The position numbers were made by a program, and so were the translations under genes. The notes beneath the pieces are model-generated. The model had not been told where the DNA came from, did not search any database, and saw only the letters and a list, made by a program, of their open reading frames with translations. DNA of 64,000 bases from positions 336,514-400,513 of the forward strand of contig MNCI01034267.1 of NCBI GenBank assembly GCA_015680685.1, read 5' to 3'. The stretch is from Gnetum montanum (lineage: Eukaryota > Streptophyta > Gnetopsida > Gnetales > Gnetaceae). Position 1 is the first letter of the stretch, and every line of letters starts with the position of its first letter. Positions 54,191 through 64,000 of the stretch are shown in pieces.

Positions 54191-55414
54191 TGTTGGACCC
54201 GATTCCTATGGAGCAAAAGGCAAGATAACTACACAGATGACATTCTCATTTGTAGGTCATACAAGCTTAGCATTTTGCTTTACTACTTGAGCATTTTTTT
54301 CACCTGGGTTAGTGCATCTACAAAGTCCTATCATCGACCATTATGTTGGCCTTAACCTCCTCTATGTAGCTTGAGAGACAGATCTTTAGTAGAAGGGACT
54401 TTGGTTTTATTTTCTTGGCCCACTTGGGGGCCTAAGTGCTCCATTGTGATCTATTGGTTATGGCCTTCGCTTCGACCATGTAGAGTGTAGGAGAAGGGAC
54501 TGGCTTTAGTAGACCAAGCACCATTTATTCTTATTGTTTCCTAGCCATTTGGTTTGTGAGGCACTCATTCGACCTATTACATTTCCATTGCATGGTGTCA
54601 ACAGGGTTGACCCTTGGAGGAGAAGGGACCAATTCGTTGCCCATTGTCAAGCTTTAGGTAGGTGAGGGGCTAGCACATTATGGCACCCTTATGACAAATA
54701 GTGGTTGCTTGGCAGTTGTTGTTGAGGCTTGCCAGTTTAACATCGTAGTGGACGGTGGTTGCCAGTTTAACGTCTTAGCATATGGTTGTTGCTAGTTTAG
54801 CATCTGAGTGGATGGATGGTTTGGGTGCTAGTTTAATGTCGTATTAGATGAATTCTATGGAAACCTAACCATGAAGGGTGTTGTGGGTGCCTGAGGTGGC
54901 ACTTTGACCATGAAGGGGGCCTTGAACTTGTGGAGGCCAACAGCATCCTTATGCTACTGGGAGGCACTCAGATCACAAAAGGCTTCTATGTAGGTTTAGA
55001 ATTGCCACCTACATTGATGGAGTTGATGATGGAGGTAGTGTCATCTGCATTGGATTAGCTCACTATGTCCAGCACTAGTTGGTCCCATTCTATAATTCTT
55101 TGCCAATTGTCTTGCAAAGCCCAACAAAATTTAGTACTGTGTCCAAACACCTTGTCGTAGTGATAGAATTGGTCTAGTTAAAGGTTTTTTGGGACTAGGG
55201 GCCCATTTGGTACTATTGAGGTAGGATTCCTTAGTAGCTCATAGTACCTATCATGTTGTTGATGGGCATTCTTCGACACTCACTTGTATTGGATTTACCT
55301 AGCTTTCAAGAGTTATTCCAGTAGCTATGAAGGTTTCATCAACAAAGGGGTATACTTTAGGAAATCCTTGCACTCAAAGTTGGACCTTGAAGTAGCTTGC
55401 ACTATGGCCCTTGC
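54191..55414 (-). other. Linker region between gag and protease, Tat-like element
   Basis: Decayed reading frames; includes a short array (54725-54850, three to four units) of the 43-bp repeat. On the minus strand the units read DVKLATT or TMLNWQP-like repeats depending on frame, so the array may once have been part of the coding sequence. Confidence 0.5.
54725..54850. repeat. Second small array of the 43-bp unit
   Basis: Units such as gccagtttaacgtcttagca, same core as 52615-53330, about 1.4 kb away on the other side of the protease. Confidence 0.8.
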
Positions 55415-56159
55415 TCATGTAGGAGGGTTGGTTGCCTGGGCACTAGAGTTGGTGACTTTGTGAGCTAGGGCTTTAGACTTCTTAGCCCTTGGGCCCCGAT
55501 TGGTTGCTTTGACATTTTTGGCTATTGTTGCCACTATTGCATTTTGCTTTTGCATGTGCTTTTTTTTGTAGGCCACATAGGCTGACTCATTGCTTGTTTG
55601 CACTACCTCCTCTATGCTCTTTGTTTGAGCAAAGGCTTGGCTTAGAGACTTTGGGGCCAGGTAATATAGTTTGAACTTGATGAAGTCATTCATTGCACCC
55701 TTGAGGATGGCTAATAGGTGCATCTCTACTAGGGGTTCTCACATTTCTCTTAATGCGTTACTCTAGCATGAGCTAGTCGAGGGTTACTGCAGGCTTCATG
55801 CTGTACCTAAAGCATGTCATGAATTAGCTTAGGAAATCCTCTAGAGAGGAGATGGAGCCCCTAGGTAGTGCTTAGTACTAGTCAAGGGATTTGCCAGTTA
55901 AGGACATGGGAAACACATGCATGATGGCATGTAGCTAGGCTTGTAGCAATAGGCACTTAGACTTGAAGGTGACCAAGTGCACGTTGTGATCCCCTTCACC
56001 ATTGTACTTGGTGAGTTGAGGTAGTGAGACCCTAGTTGGTAGGGTTATGGGTGGGACCATAGGACTTATTGGGTCATCTAGGTAAAAATCCACCACATTG
56101 ATGGTTTCAAAGGAAGTAGATTTGAGTCGCTTGACTTCCTCCATCAAACTTTGTATCAA
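55415..56159 (-). pseudogene. gag: gag, Tat-like element
   Basis: The open minus-strand segment 56159-55935 ends LPQLTKYNGEGDHNVHLVTF then KSKCLLLQA (family: MP.F..YDGT.DP..HL..F). In a broken stretch come ALPRGSISSLEDFLS and FMTCFRYSMKPAVTLD (family: W…L…SI.SF..L…F…F…). The second open segment, 55723-55415, reads HLLAILKGAMNDFIKFKLYY and SLSQAFAQTKSIEEV, the C-terminal half of the gag domain, then a lysine-rich tail. No zinc knuckle seen. At least two frameshifts. Confidence 0.75.
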
Positions 56160-56165
56160 CTAGAA

Positions 56166-57266
56166 ATCCTAATCCAAGCTTGAAGATGTGCTAGCCAATT
56201 GCATTCACTAGGCTTGTATTGGTTGCATGAAATAGGGTTGGATTACTAGGTAAGAAGCCATACAATGCGATTGATGTGTTGGCTATGTCATGGGCACTAT
56301 GACCGAGGCAAGTCATCGATGCATGGGTTAGATTGACGTTGATAAGATAGTCAGGACATGGGATGCCTAAATCATTTGGGACTAAGAGGTGACCCCTACA
56401 TGAGTGTAAGATTGGATAGACATGTTTGCTACCAACAAGGATGGTTAAGCAAGTTGGGAGGATGCCATGAAGGGTAAGTGAAAGGGAGTAGGGGTCATAC
56501 TAGGTAGTGGCTATTGGAAGATAGTGTAAAGAGGGCTTTCACACCTGAAGTGGGCTTCGAATTCATCTTCTTTCTCCTATGAGGCTTCCTCATAGTTGGT
56601 CCCTACATCATGCTCATTTGCATAGATGAGTTGGGACAATAACTAGTGATAGGACTCCGTGAGTAGGATGATGTCGAATGAGGATGGGATGTATGCTCAT
56701 CCGTCCCAATGGACTCATTTGCAATTCTATTTTGCCTCTATGTCAAGGTGATCCACAAGTAATCCTGGTTGGATTTTGGCATAAAAAAAGTTGTATTATT
56801 TGTGGCTGAGCATAGCATGCTTTGGGTGGATCATGAATGTGTCAAGTATGTTAGACATTAACATGGAAAGTTGATTTGGATTCATGTTCATAGATCAGGT
56901 TGTGAGAGTTGCTATTTGCAAAAAAATGGCTAACTCTAGAAATGCCAAAAATTAGCTAAGTATGCAAAATGAAAAAAAAAATTGCTAGGTGTTAAAACTA
57001 TAGAAAAATGGCTAAGTCTACTGGTAGCAGAAAATGGCTAAGTCTAGAAAATGTAGAAAAATGACTAAGTATGGAGACTATGCTCCACACCGACTATGCT
57101 CTCTACACTTAGAGAACAAAGACTTAGAAAAAAGTGGAGAGTAGCATGGCTTGGGTTTTCATGCGGTGCCCTAGGGAGATTGACAACGGGGTCCAATCTA
57201 CACTAATGGGGGTGCAGAGAGCATGCAAAGAAAACCACGATGAAGAGTGAAGAAGAAAATGACTTA
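56166..57266 (-). other. Leader of the Tat-like element
   Basis: 1.1 kb between primer site and gag without a readable domain; includes short repeats of gaaaaatggctaagtct at 56985-57080. Confidence 0.6.
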
Positions 57267-57284
57267 GCCTTCCTTCTAGCACCA
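57267..57284 (-). promoter_or_regulatory. Putative primer-binding site of the Tat-like element
   Basis: The minus strand reads TGGTGCTAGAAGGAAGGC, five bases from the LTR end. It begins with the invariant TGG and is in the right place, but I cannot name the tRNA with certainty. Confidence 0.6.
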
Positions 57285-57289
57285 AAAAC

Positions 57290-59066
57290 TATAATGACCG
57301 AAAATGTCGATGGCTATAATCATCGATGGATCAACAAATGCACAGCCCAACCCTGCCTCCATGCAAGGGTTTACTAGAAATGAAGGCTAAGTACCCTAAA
57401 TGGTCTTGTCAATCAGATAGGGACTTTGCCAGTTGTAGTGAGGGCATTGGATGCAACTGGGGGTGCTGTGGTTAGCTAAGATGCAAGTGCAAATGGCACA
57501 AAATGGTGCTTAGTGTCAAAGTGGTATTTTGCAGTGCTAAATGTAGAGTGTAGTCATGAAATGGGTTGAGTGTAGTCAAGGGTTTTAGCCAAAACGAGGG
57601 TGCCAACCCACAAAGGCTACCACTTGAGCATAGTTACAACATGACAATGCATGACAATGAGAAAAAATGCAAGAAAAATGCTAGTAAATGTGAGAAATGT
57701 AGGAGAGAGAAATGGAACACCACCCAAAATGGAAGTGTAGTTAACTCCAAAAGGGGTTTAAAAGGTATGTGATGTATAATAAGCATAGTGAAGAGCATAG
57801 TCACAGTCTCAGTGGTGTTAGGTAGTGAAGTCTAGCACTTGCAGTGGTGTTCGTGCCTACCAAGTTGGTTGCTGTAGTGTACCATGTGATGTTCTATAGG
57901 ACTATGATGGGGCTTCAATGGGCCATGGTATGCAACTCTGCCTCTCTGCCACTGGTGGTATGCTCTAGGTATCGTTTGCTCAAGAAGCTAAAAATGTCAA
58001 ATGCCAATAATGCAAATGCATTTAAAAAGTGTCAACCCCTAAAATGTTGGGGATCTAGGGGTATTTATAGGGCTAGCATTAGCCCAAAATGTGGATCGAG
58101 CACCATGTGGCAATGTGGTAGTTGAGACTACGCTGTGAGATAGTTGGGACTATGCTAACCCCAACTACACTCTCATTGCAACAAATGGTGTTAAGCTCTG
58201 TGGTGCTCTAATGGACTTTATGAAGTTGAGAGACTATGACTACACTTACTGATTACTCATGAAAGTGTCAAGGAGACCATAATGTACCTACAAAAAATGT
58301 CAAAAAATGCCAACAAATGCAACTTTTTGAGGCTACACTCTGGGACTACTCTCTCCACTTTGGTAAGTGATGTAGAGTGTAGTTACAATTTTAGAAAAAA
58401 GAGGGGATGCAAAAAGGATAAATGCTACTACTAGAGGTGTGTTGGAACTGATGCAAATGCTAGTGCTATGAAGTGGAGGCCTTTGGAGGCTATTCTTGCC
58501 ATATATGCTTAACTACACTCTAGACTAGGTGAGAGTGTAGTCCCAAACTTAGGCAAAATCTAGCAAAGAAATTGGAAAAATATGGCTAAGTGCTGACTCC
58601 GCTCCAAGGAAGGCTAACTACACTCCCAACTAGGGGTGAGTGTAGTCCCAACACTTAGAGAAATCCCTACAAAATCTAGCTTCAAAGTTAACTACACTGA
58701 CTACTTTCTAGAGCGTAGTTAGGAGCATAGTTCCAATAGTTAGAAATTTTTTGGGAAAACTATGCTTCAGTGCTAACTATGCTGACTATGCTCTAGAGCG
58801 TAGTCCTAGTAGTGGAGAGCATAGTCTTAGCACTGAGAAAAATCTATAGAAAGTGTCATCATTCTGACACTTAGAAAAAATCATGCAAAACTGGTGTGTG
58901 TGTGTGTGTGTGTGTGTTAACTACACTGACTACGCTCTAGAGTGTAGTCCCCATAGTGGAGAGCATAGTCTCAACACTTAGAAAAATTTGTGAAAAGTGT
59001 TATCATTCTTACACTTAGCCAAATTTGCAATCAAGAAGCTATGGCCTGAAATTTTGTGGTGTTTCA
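57290..59066 (-). repeat. 5' LTR of the Tat-like element
   Basis: 1,777 bp, partner of 49770-51509. It has only two gcatgacaat-type units near 57640 and a GT microsatellite (58889-58917) not expanded in the other LTR. Confidence 0.93.
58889..58917. repeat. GT microsatellite within the 5' LTR
   Basis: About 13 GT units; the same place in the other LTR has about four. Confidence 0.9.
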
Positions 59067-59123
59067 AGAATCACCGTGACATCTTTCTAATCATATAAGT
59101 GACTAAATCATTACAACATATAA

Positions 59124-60300
59124 AACATGTTAAAGATATTATTTCTTGTACAAAATCCTTATTATGTTTTGTATTTATACTTTATTTTCTTCATTGTTGT
59201 ACATCGTGAAGGTTATGTTCCAATACAATCATGGTTTTCCATCGTTGCAATGTCATGTCATTTATACTTATCTAATTAACACTTGTTAATTTACTTATTA
59301 GTACTTAGTTATAACTATTACCTTTGGTTATAATTGGTCATTCTATTTGATACAACACTTTGTGTATATTAAATATTAAGGTCAAAGTGTTTGATGTGTG
59401 TCTTTATCCTCTTCTCTCTAAGTTTGTGGCTCTGGGGTTGCTCACTATTACTCCAAGAAACTTTACATGATAATAGAGCAATACGAAACTATTTATTCAA
59501 ATTTGAGAAACAACCATGACAAAAATAAAATCCCATGCCTCATTGCCTAAGAGTCAAGTAGTAAAAGCTTCAAATTATCACATATGGAAACTTCAAATAA
59601 GATTTCTACTATGAGAAACTGATTTAGAAGGAACCCTTTCAAAAATTGCCATGGTGGACAATGACAATAAGATGGCCAAATATTGATTCCATTGAGTGTG
59701 TTTGGTGACTTTGTGCAATTATTGGAGAAATAGCATTCCACATATAAAATATTTTTAAAAAATAGAGGAAAACATTTCAAGTCAAAAATGAATCAAATTA
59801 GTATTCCTTCACAACCAATTGAATTCACTTCTTTTGAAAGAAGGTGAACCTATGGCCATCCTTGTTCAGAAAGTATCAACACTATAGGCTGGATTGTAAG
59901 CTCAAGATGTAAGAGTATCAGATGAAACAATAAAGTTCTATCTTCTTAAGGCACAACCACTAGTGTATGATGTCTTTAGATAAACCATGAAAAATGGCAA
60001 GAAGACCTACATTGTGATAGATCTATATGTAAAGATCTAAGAAGAAGAAGCAAAGACGAATGAATGCATACACTTTAGTAGTGGAACAAAATTCTCAAGC
60101 AATGATGGTAAAATTAGAAAGAGATTAAAAGAGAAAAAGAGTATCAAGGTACTGTAATATTTATAAAAAGAAGGATAGTTATGATATAGATAATAGTTAT
60201 GATAATTCTAATAATCCATTAAGAGATTATTATTTTTGGTAAACAACCTCTTGATATCTAGGTTTCCCTTAGCAAGTGATAAAGTCATATTTTTTGTTGT
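59124..60300. other. No gene recognised
   Basis: AT-rich, short open frames only. The region 59800-60160 is A/G-rich on the plus strand with broken open frames but no domain I can name. Confidence 0.5.
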
Positions 60301-60808
60301 GATACCATATCAATGATGTCATTGATACGATGTTGTAACCCATGTTACATCATCATTGATATGATGTCTCAAGATGTGTGCAACCCTATAAATACCAACA
60401 CTTGGGCACACAATCAACAACTTTTCATTCCAAGTCTTACGGAAACTTTTGTAGTTTTATTTCATAGTTGTAATAGAAGTGAATGTCCACAGTGTGATGT
60501 TTAGTAGTTGAATGACATCTTTATTCGAGTGAATTGTACTTGGATGTAATTCATGAACAAAAATAAAGATTGAGATTTTTTTTCCATCATTGCAACATCC
60601 ACATAGTTTTATTTGCTTACTTAGCTTAATTTTTATTGTTTTCTTAGTTTAATACTTTACTTTTCAAAGCACTTTATTTTACACATCATTAGTAAGTGGA
60701 TTGGATATGACTGGTTTCAAGCACTAAGTATGGCTATCTAATAACCCAGTAGTGGTGTTGCTTGGTTTGTCCAGTAGTAATTCCACTTGCTAATCTTAGA
60801 AAATTTTG
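60301..60808 (+). repeat. Truncated Athila-like LTR (copy D)
   Basis: It starts near tgataccatatc. U3 has catcattgatatgatg palindromic pieces, a TATA box cctataaatacc at about 60388, and an atctttattcgag…aataaagattgag block matching copy B (43545-43605). A cactaagtatggctatc…taacccagtag block matches 43755-43805. The last 250 bp or so of the LTR are missing, and the sequence changes to an Athila integrase fragment of opposite orientation. Confidence 0.6.
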
Positions 60809-61019
60809 AATATACAATGTATGGTCCTTTCCACAGTGTTTGGAACTTAGTTTGTTGAGGCACATGTGTGGGGTTCTAATAGAGAATCTTGTTTCTTAAT
60901 TGAAATGCAACTCTTCTTTTATGGAAATCATGTTATTATTTATGATATGCCAAGTGTACTTTATTCATCATTAGAGCTACCCTTCAATGCTCATCTAGTA
61001 CATTGAGCACCGTTAATCT
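60809..61019 (-). pseudogene. pol: Athila integrase fragment, copy E, left part
   Basis: It aligns by eye with copy A integrase at 28690-28910 (shared gRcacatgtgtggggttcta region, then tgtcatcattta/gttattatttat and cttgtgcactt/aagtgtactt). It is interrupted at 61020 by a solo copia LTR and continues at 62247. Confidence 0.65.
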
Positions 61020-62241
61020 TGTTGACCTTTTGGTATGTCAAAACCTTAGAAAATGGAGAATGTGGAAATGTGCTTGTAAGATATTGCAAGATTAGGAACA
61101 ATAAGACAAGGACTCTATGAGATTGGGACAATAGCATAATAAAGATAAGAGTTTAGGAAAAGATCCTAAAAGGTGCCAAGACAATTGAGACAAAAACCTA
61201 GATGAGAATCAGGATAAGAGCTTAGATGGTGTCAGGAAGATATCGAAACAAGGAGTAAGTTGAGACCAAGAAGAGAGCTGAGTTATTAATCTAAGAGGAT
61301 AAAAGTATTAACCAATATGAAATATGTCAAGGATGCATGAAGTCAAAAGAAGGTGTTCTAGTATCTGCCTAGATGTCCTAAAAGATCAATAGATGTCCTA
61401 GAGGTGAAAGCTCAGTCTTAGGCTAAACATGCTACAAAAATAACAAACATCCCAATTACTATTGAGACATTCCAACTAGGACATCCCAAGTGAGACATCC
61501 TAATTTTCAATGGAATGTTCCACCTGCAAGTGATTAGTTTTTAGTAAGATTTCCTAAGCTTGAATTGAATGTCCCAACTAGTTATTTTGTAGCTATTGCA
61601 TGAATTTTGAGGGTTATTTAAAAAGAAAAAGATTATAAAATAGAATGGAATCCTTATGAAAAAGACAAGAATTTTTCATACAATTACTCCATCATTGAAT
61701 GTATCTTATGATATGAATTAGTCCTTCAATTATCTATCTTTTGTGAATTAGTTTTTGTATTGTAAGAGTTTCAAACTAAGAAACTTGTAAAGCTTAGTTA
61801 CATTCTTTCCTTGAATCTTTTTCTCTATTTGTAAGCCCTACAAGATTAATGTACTTCTTGTGAGAAGGCATCTGGTAAGCTTGTTAGGACCTTGTGAGGT
61901 TGAGTATGTTTCTATTGAGAAAACACTCTACGTGGAGCTCACATCCTTGTAAAGGTTCTTGGGTCCTTGAAATCATATTTTGAGCTTGCTAGGACCTTGT
62001 GGGATTGTGTATGTTTCCTATGAGAAAATTCCTTGTGTGGAGATAAAATTTTATAAAGGTTGTGGTTCCCTTTAGATCACATTTTTTAAATATCAAAATC
62101 TAGAAGTGTGTAAGGATTATACCCTCCAAGTGTGAAAATACCCAAGTTGGAAAACCACGTAAATTTGAGTGTGGTTTTGGTTATCTTGGTTGTTCAAATT
62201 AGGAAACTTATTCAAGCCTTGTTCTAGGTTCTCAGTCCTCA
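61020..62241 (+). mobile_element. Solo copia LTR of 1,222 bp
   Basis: It begins TGTTGACCTTTTGGTATG, ends cagtcctca, and belongs to the same family as 17792-18884. It is flanked by AATCT (61015-61019) and AATTT (62242-62246), four of five bases matching. The Athila integrase reads through from one flank to the other when it is set aside. A TATA-like tataaaata lies at 61634-61642. No internal sequence is present. Confidence 0.8.
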
Positions 62242-62246
62242 AATTT

Positions 62247-62610
62247 GTCCTTCTATGCTAAGTTAATATCTAATTCAAGGTTACATGCCATTATGAGTGT
62301 ACAAAGTTCAATTTGAATTAAAAGTTTGGGTATCTTTCTATACACTAGCTTATAGGAAGAGTAGCCTATAGGAAGTCTCCATGTTGAGCAATAGGCCCAT
62401 AGGACATCACAGAGTTTAGTACTCCAATATTTTCTATACCTACAAGTCATTCTTGCTGGAATTCTTGTAATCTCCTTGTTAGTGACTTCAACTTGATCAT
62501 TGGCCTAAGGGTCATAAGGAGTTGTGAGTTTATGTTTTACCCCTAAGCATTGCATTAACTTTTAGAATGTAGTGCTAGTGAAATGGGTTCCTATTGATAC
62601 ATTTAAATCA
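62247..62610 (-). pseudogene. pol: Athila integrase fragment, copy E, right part
   Basis: The minus strand is open 62450-62253: YRKYWSTKLCDVLWAYCSTW then RLPIGYSSYKLVYRKIPKLL, matching Athila integrase (KWS.KL.DALWAYRTA…TPIG.SPYRLVYGK.CHLP). The upstream part parallels 29090-29240 of copy A. Its left continuation is 61019-60809. Belongs to a fifth Athila-like copy of which nothing else is seen. Confidence 0.82.
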
Positions 62611-64000
62611 TCTTATGGAGTAGAATTTATGAATTAATGTTTGGGTTTTATTAAAATCCAAATGTTATTGATGAATGCAAGATATCATACAAATGGAAAA
62701 AAGGCAAATGTTCATTGGAGTTTGGTTGCCTTCTCTACAAAATGGTAGTATATTCATATGTCAATGAGTAATCAGGGTGTCTATTTTCACAACCATGAAG
62801 CTCGATTTCAATGTTGATTTCTCATTATTATGAGTTAAAGTTTTTGAAAGGAGAAGAAAAATAATATTATAGTTACTCATTCAAGTGAAATGACTAAGTG
62901 GTAAATAGTAGAGGTACCCATAATTATTCATTTTATTTGAAGTTTCAAAAGATAAATATATCTCCTAGAAGTTGAAATATGGTGAATGAAGGAAATACTT
63001 TGGAACCTACCAGTTACAAGGAATAAGTAGTATGAGTGATAAGAAAATTTTGCAAAGTTACTAAACATGGAGTGCTACTAAATTTTCCAAAATGCCATTA
63101 TCTATACAAGAGGTTAATTATATGGTGTCCACTATGTAAACATTGGAATTTTAATAGTAGGAGAATGCAAGGCTCAACAAAATTTTTCTAGATTCATAAA
63201 TATTTGTAAAAACCACGAGGTTATTATCCATGATATCAAAATAAACAACAAAAAGGTTAGGTTATTGCCAAAAATCATGCCCTAGAGAAAATTTAAGATG
63301 GGTATTGGTGAAATGATAAAACCCTATGTTGCCAAATTATTTCAAATGAACAATATCTAGATTCATAAAATACAAAACCCTAAGGAATATTTCTTATTTA
63401 GAAGAATTAGTGGCACCCATCAAAAGCAAAAGAAATAAATAATAAATATTTAAACAATGACAAAAGGTTGGTGGCCTAATCCCAAATGGTTGCCAACGAT
63501 TCTTTTGGCACTAGAAGGAGGGCTAAAGATTTTTCCTCTAAGTTCATAAGTTTGATAGTCCTAGAACCCTAACAGTTTTTTGTTGCTAGTAGAGCTTAAG
63601 AAATTAGATAATATTTTCAGTTCTAGACCAAAAAAATTTATAGTTTGGAAGATTTCAAAGGTTCCAAAGAAATTCTTGATTTTAAGACTAATTAATCATC
63701 AAAAAAAGAATAGAAGAAGGTTCTTGTGTTTGAAACAAGTAGTCGAATAAAAACTAGAAGGATAAGAAGATCACCCATTTTATCTGGTTTATCAGTCTAT
63801 AAGAGAAGATAAAAAAATTATAAGAATTTAATGATCAAATGAAATTATAATAGGATGGTAAATCCTTGGCAAAGAGTTACACCATTAGGATTTCAAAATT
63901 ACAATGATATTCCTAAGGTAGTTTACAAATATTTTTCTAACCCTTATATTCCTTGAAAAGCTTACTTAGCTAAAGAGTATATTCACATATTTGAGTTAGC
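62611..64000. other. No gene recognised
   Basis: AT-rich sequence with many stops in all frames and no LTR end, primer site or domain that I can identify. Confidence 0.6.

Larger units (their letters stand above)
49770..59066 (-). mobile_element. Tat-like non-autonomous LTR retrotransposon (9.3 kb)
   Basis: LTRs of about 1.75 kb at 49770-51509 and 57290-59066 are alignable throughout. On the minus strand they begin TGAAAC. The order is LTR, primer site (57284-57267), 1.1-kb leader, gag (56159-55415), linker with tandem repeats, protease (54190-53740), about 2.2 kb of non-coding repeats, polypurine tract, LTR. No RT, RNase H or integrase is present. The gag and protease wording resembles Tat/Ogre/Retand elements. 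It split an older repeat, whose halves are recognisable on both sides. Confidence 0.88.
46550..59123 (-). mobile_element. Candidate short-LTR element, split by the Tat-like element
   Basis: A block starting tgtaatgacat at 46550 matches tgtaatacca at 49601. The match runs through tagccaaatgttctag and cattagtcta, is interrupted at 49769 by the Tat-like insertion, and resumes at 59072 (tctaatcatataagtgacta, compared with ttataatcatataagtgacta at about 46733), ending near 46768 and 59123. Next to 49601 lies a tRNA-iMet primer site for a minus-strand element. This suggests LTRs of only about 220 bp around a 2.8-kb interior without coding domains. No clear target-site duplication was found, so this remains a candidate. 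Confidence 0.5.

Noticed and set aside
1-64000. Search for tRNA, rRNA, CRISPR arrays, organellar DNA or bacterial-type operons.
   Set aside because: No cloverleaf-compatible tRNA, rRNA landmark, regularly spaced identical repeats or operon-like gene order were found. The window is plant nuclear repeat DNA.

Overview
This is nuclear DNA from a plant with a large, repeat-filled genome, almost certainly a seed plant. The evidence is Athila-like Ty3/gypsy elements with tRNA-Asp primer sites, a chromodomain-bearing chromovirus, a Tat-like element, Ty1/copia remnants, and a pseudogene of the plant-specific DUF247 family. The DNA is AT-rich, and CpG survives mainly inside LTRs, as expected of old methylated repeats. 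The species cannot be fixed from this sequence. No intact cellular gene, tRNA, rRNA or CRISPR array was found.

Layout. 1-1516 is the right-hand end of a minus-strand Athila-like element (copy C): start of gag, primer site and LTR. 1517-9990 is the only stretch that may derive from a genic region; it holds a broken minus-strand DUF247 gene (4840-6037), a second fragment of it carrying an internal deletion (8130-8400), a CpG-rich tandem repeat and unassigned open segments. 9990-11617 is a decayed minus-strand copia element. 14590-18884 is the 3' end of a plus-strand copia element, with a 2.7-kb solo LTR inserted just before its polypurine tract. 19040-19930 and 47100-47880 are two copies of a repeat ending in 33-bp tandem units.

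The centre (22455-45010) is one old plus-strand chromovirus split twice. A 13.2-kb minus-strand Athila-like element (copy A, 22610-35819, duplication CTTAT) sits in its reverse transcriptase. A 6.8-kb plus-strand Athila-like element (copy B, 37325-44140, duplication CTAGT) sits in its integrase. Copy A carries all the polyprotein domains in decayed form plus a long extra coiled-coil reading frame. Copy B carries only gag and protease, so it must have moved with enzymes from relatives.

From 46178 to 59123 lie an inverted repeat and a short-LTR element. A 9.3-kb minus-strand Tat-like element (49770-59066) has split the right LTR of that short-LTR element. The Tat-like element also carries only gag and protease, and has palindrome-rich LTRs and two arrays of one tandem repeat. 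60301-62610 is a mosaic: a truncated Athila LTR joined to an Athila integrase fragment, which is in turn split by a solo copia LTR.

All element genes seen are broken by stops or frameshifts, so nothing here looks able to move on its own today. Boundaries supported by LTR pairs and target-site duplications are firm. Protein calls come from reading conserved motifs by eye, not from a database search.
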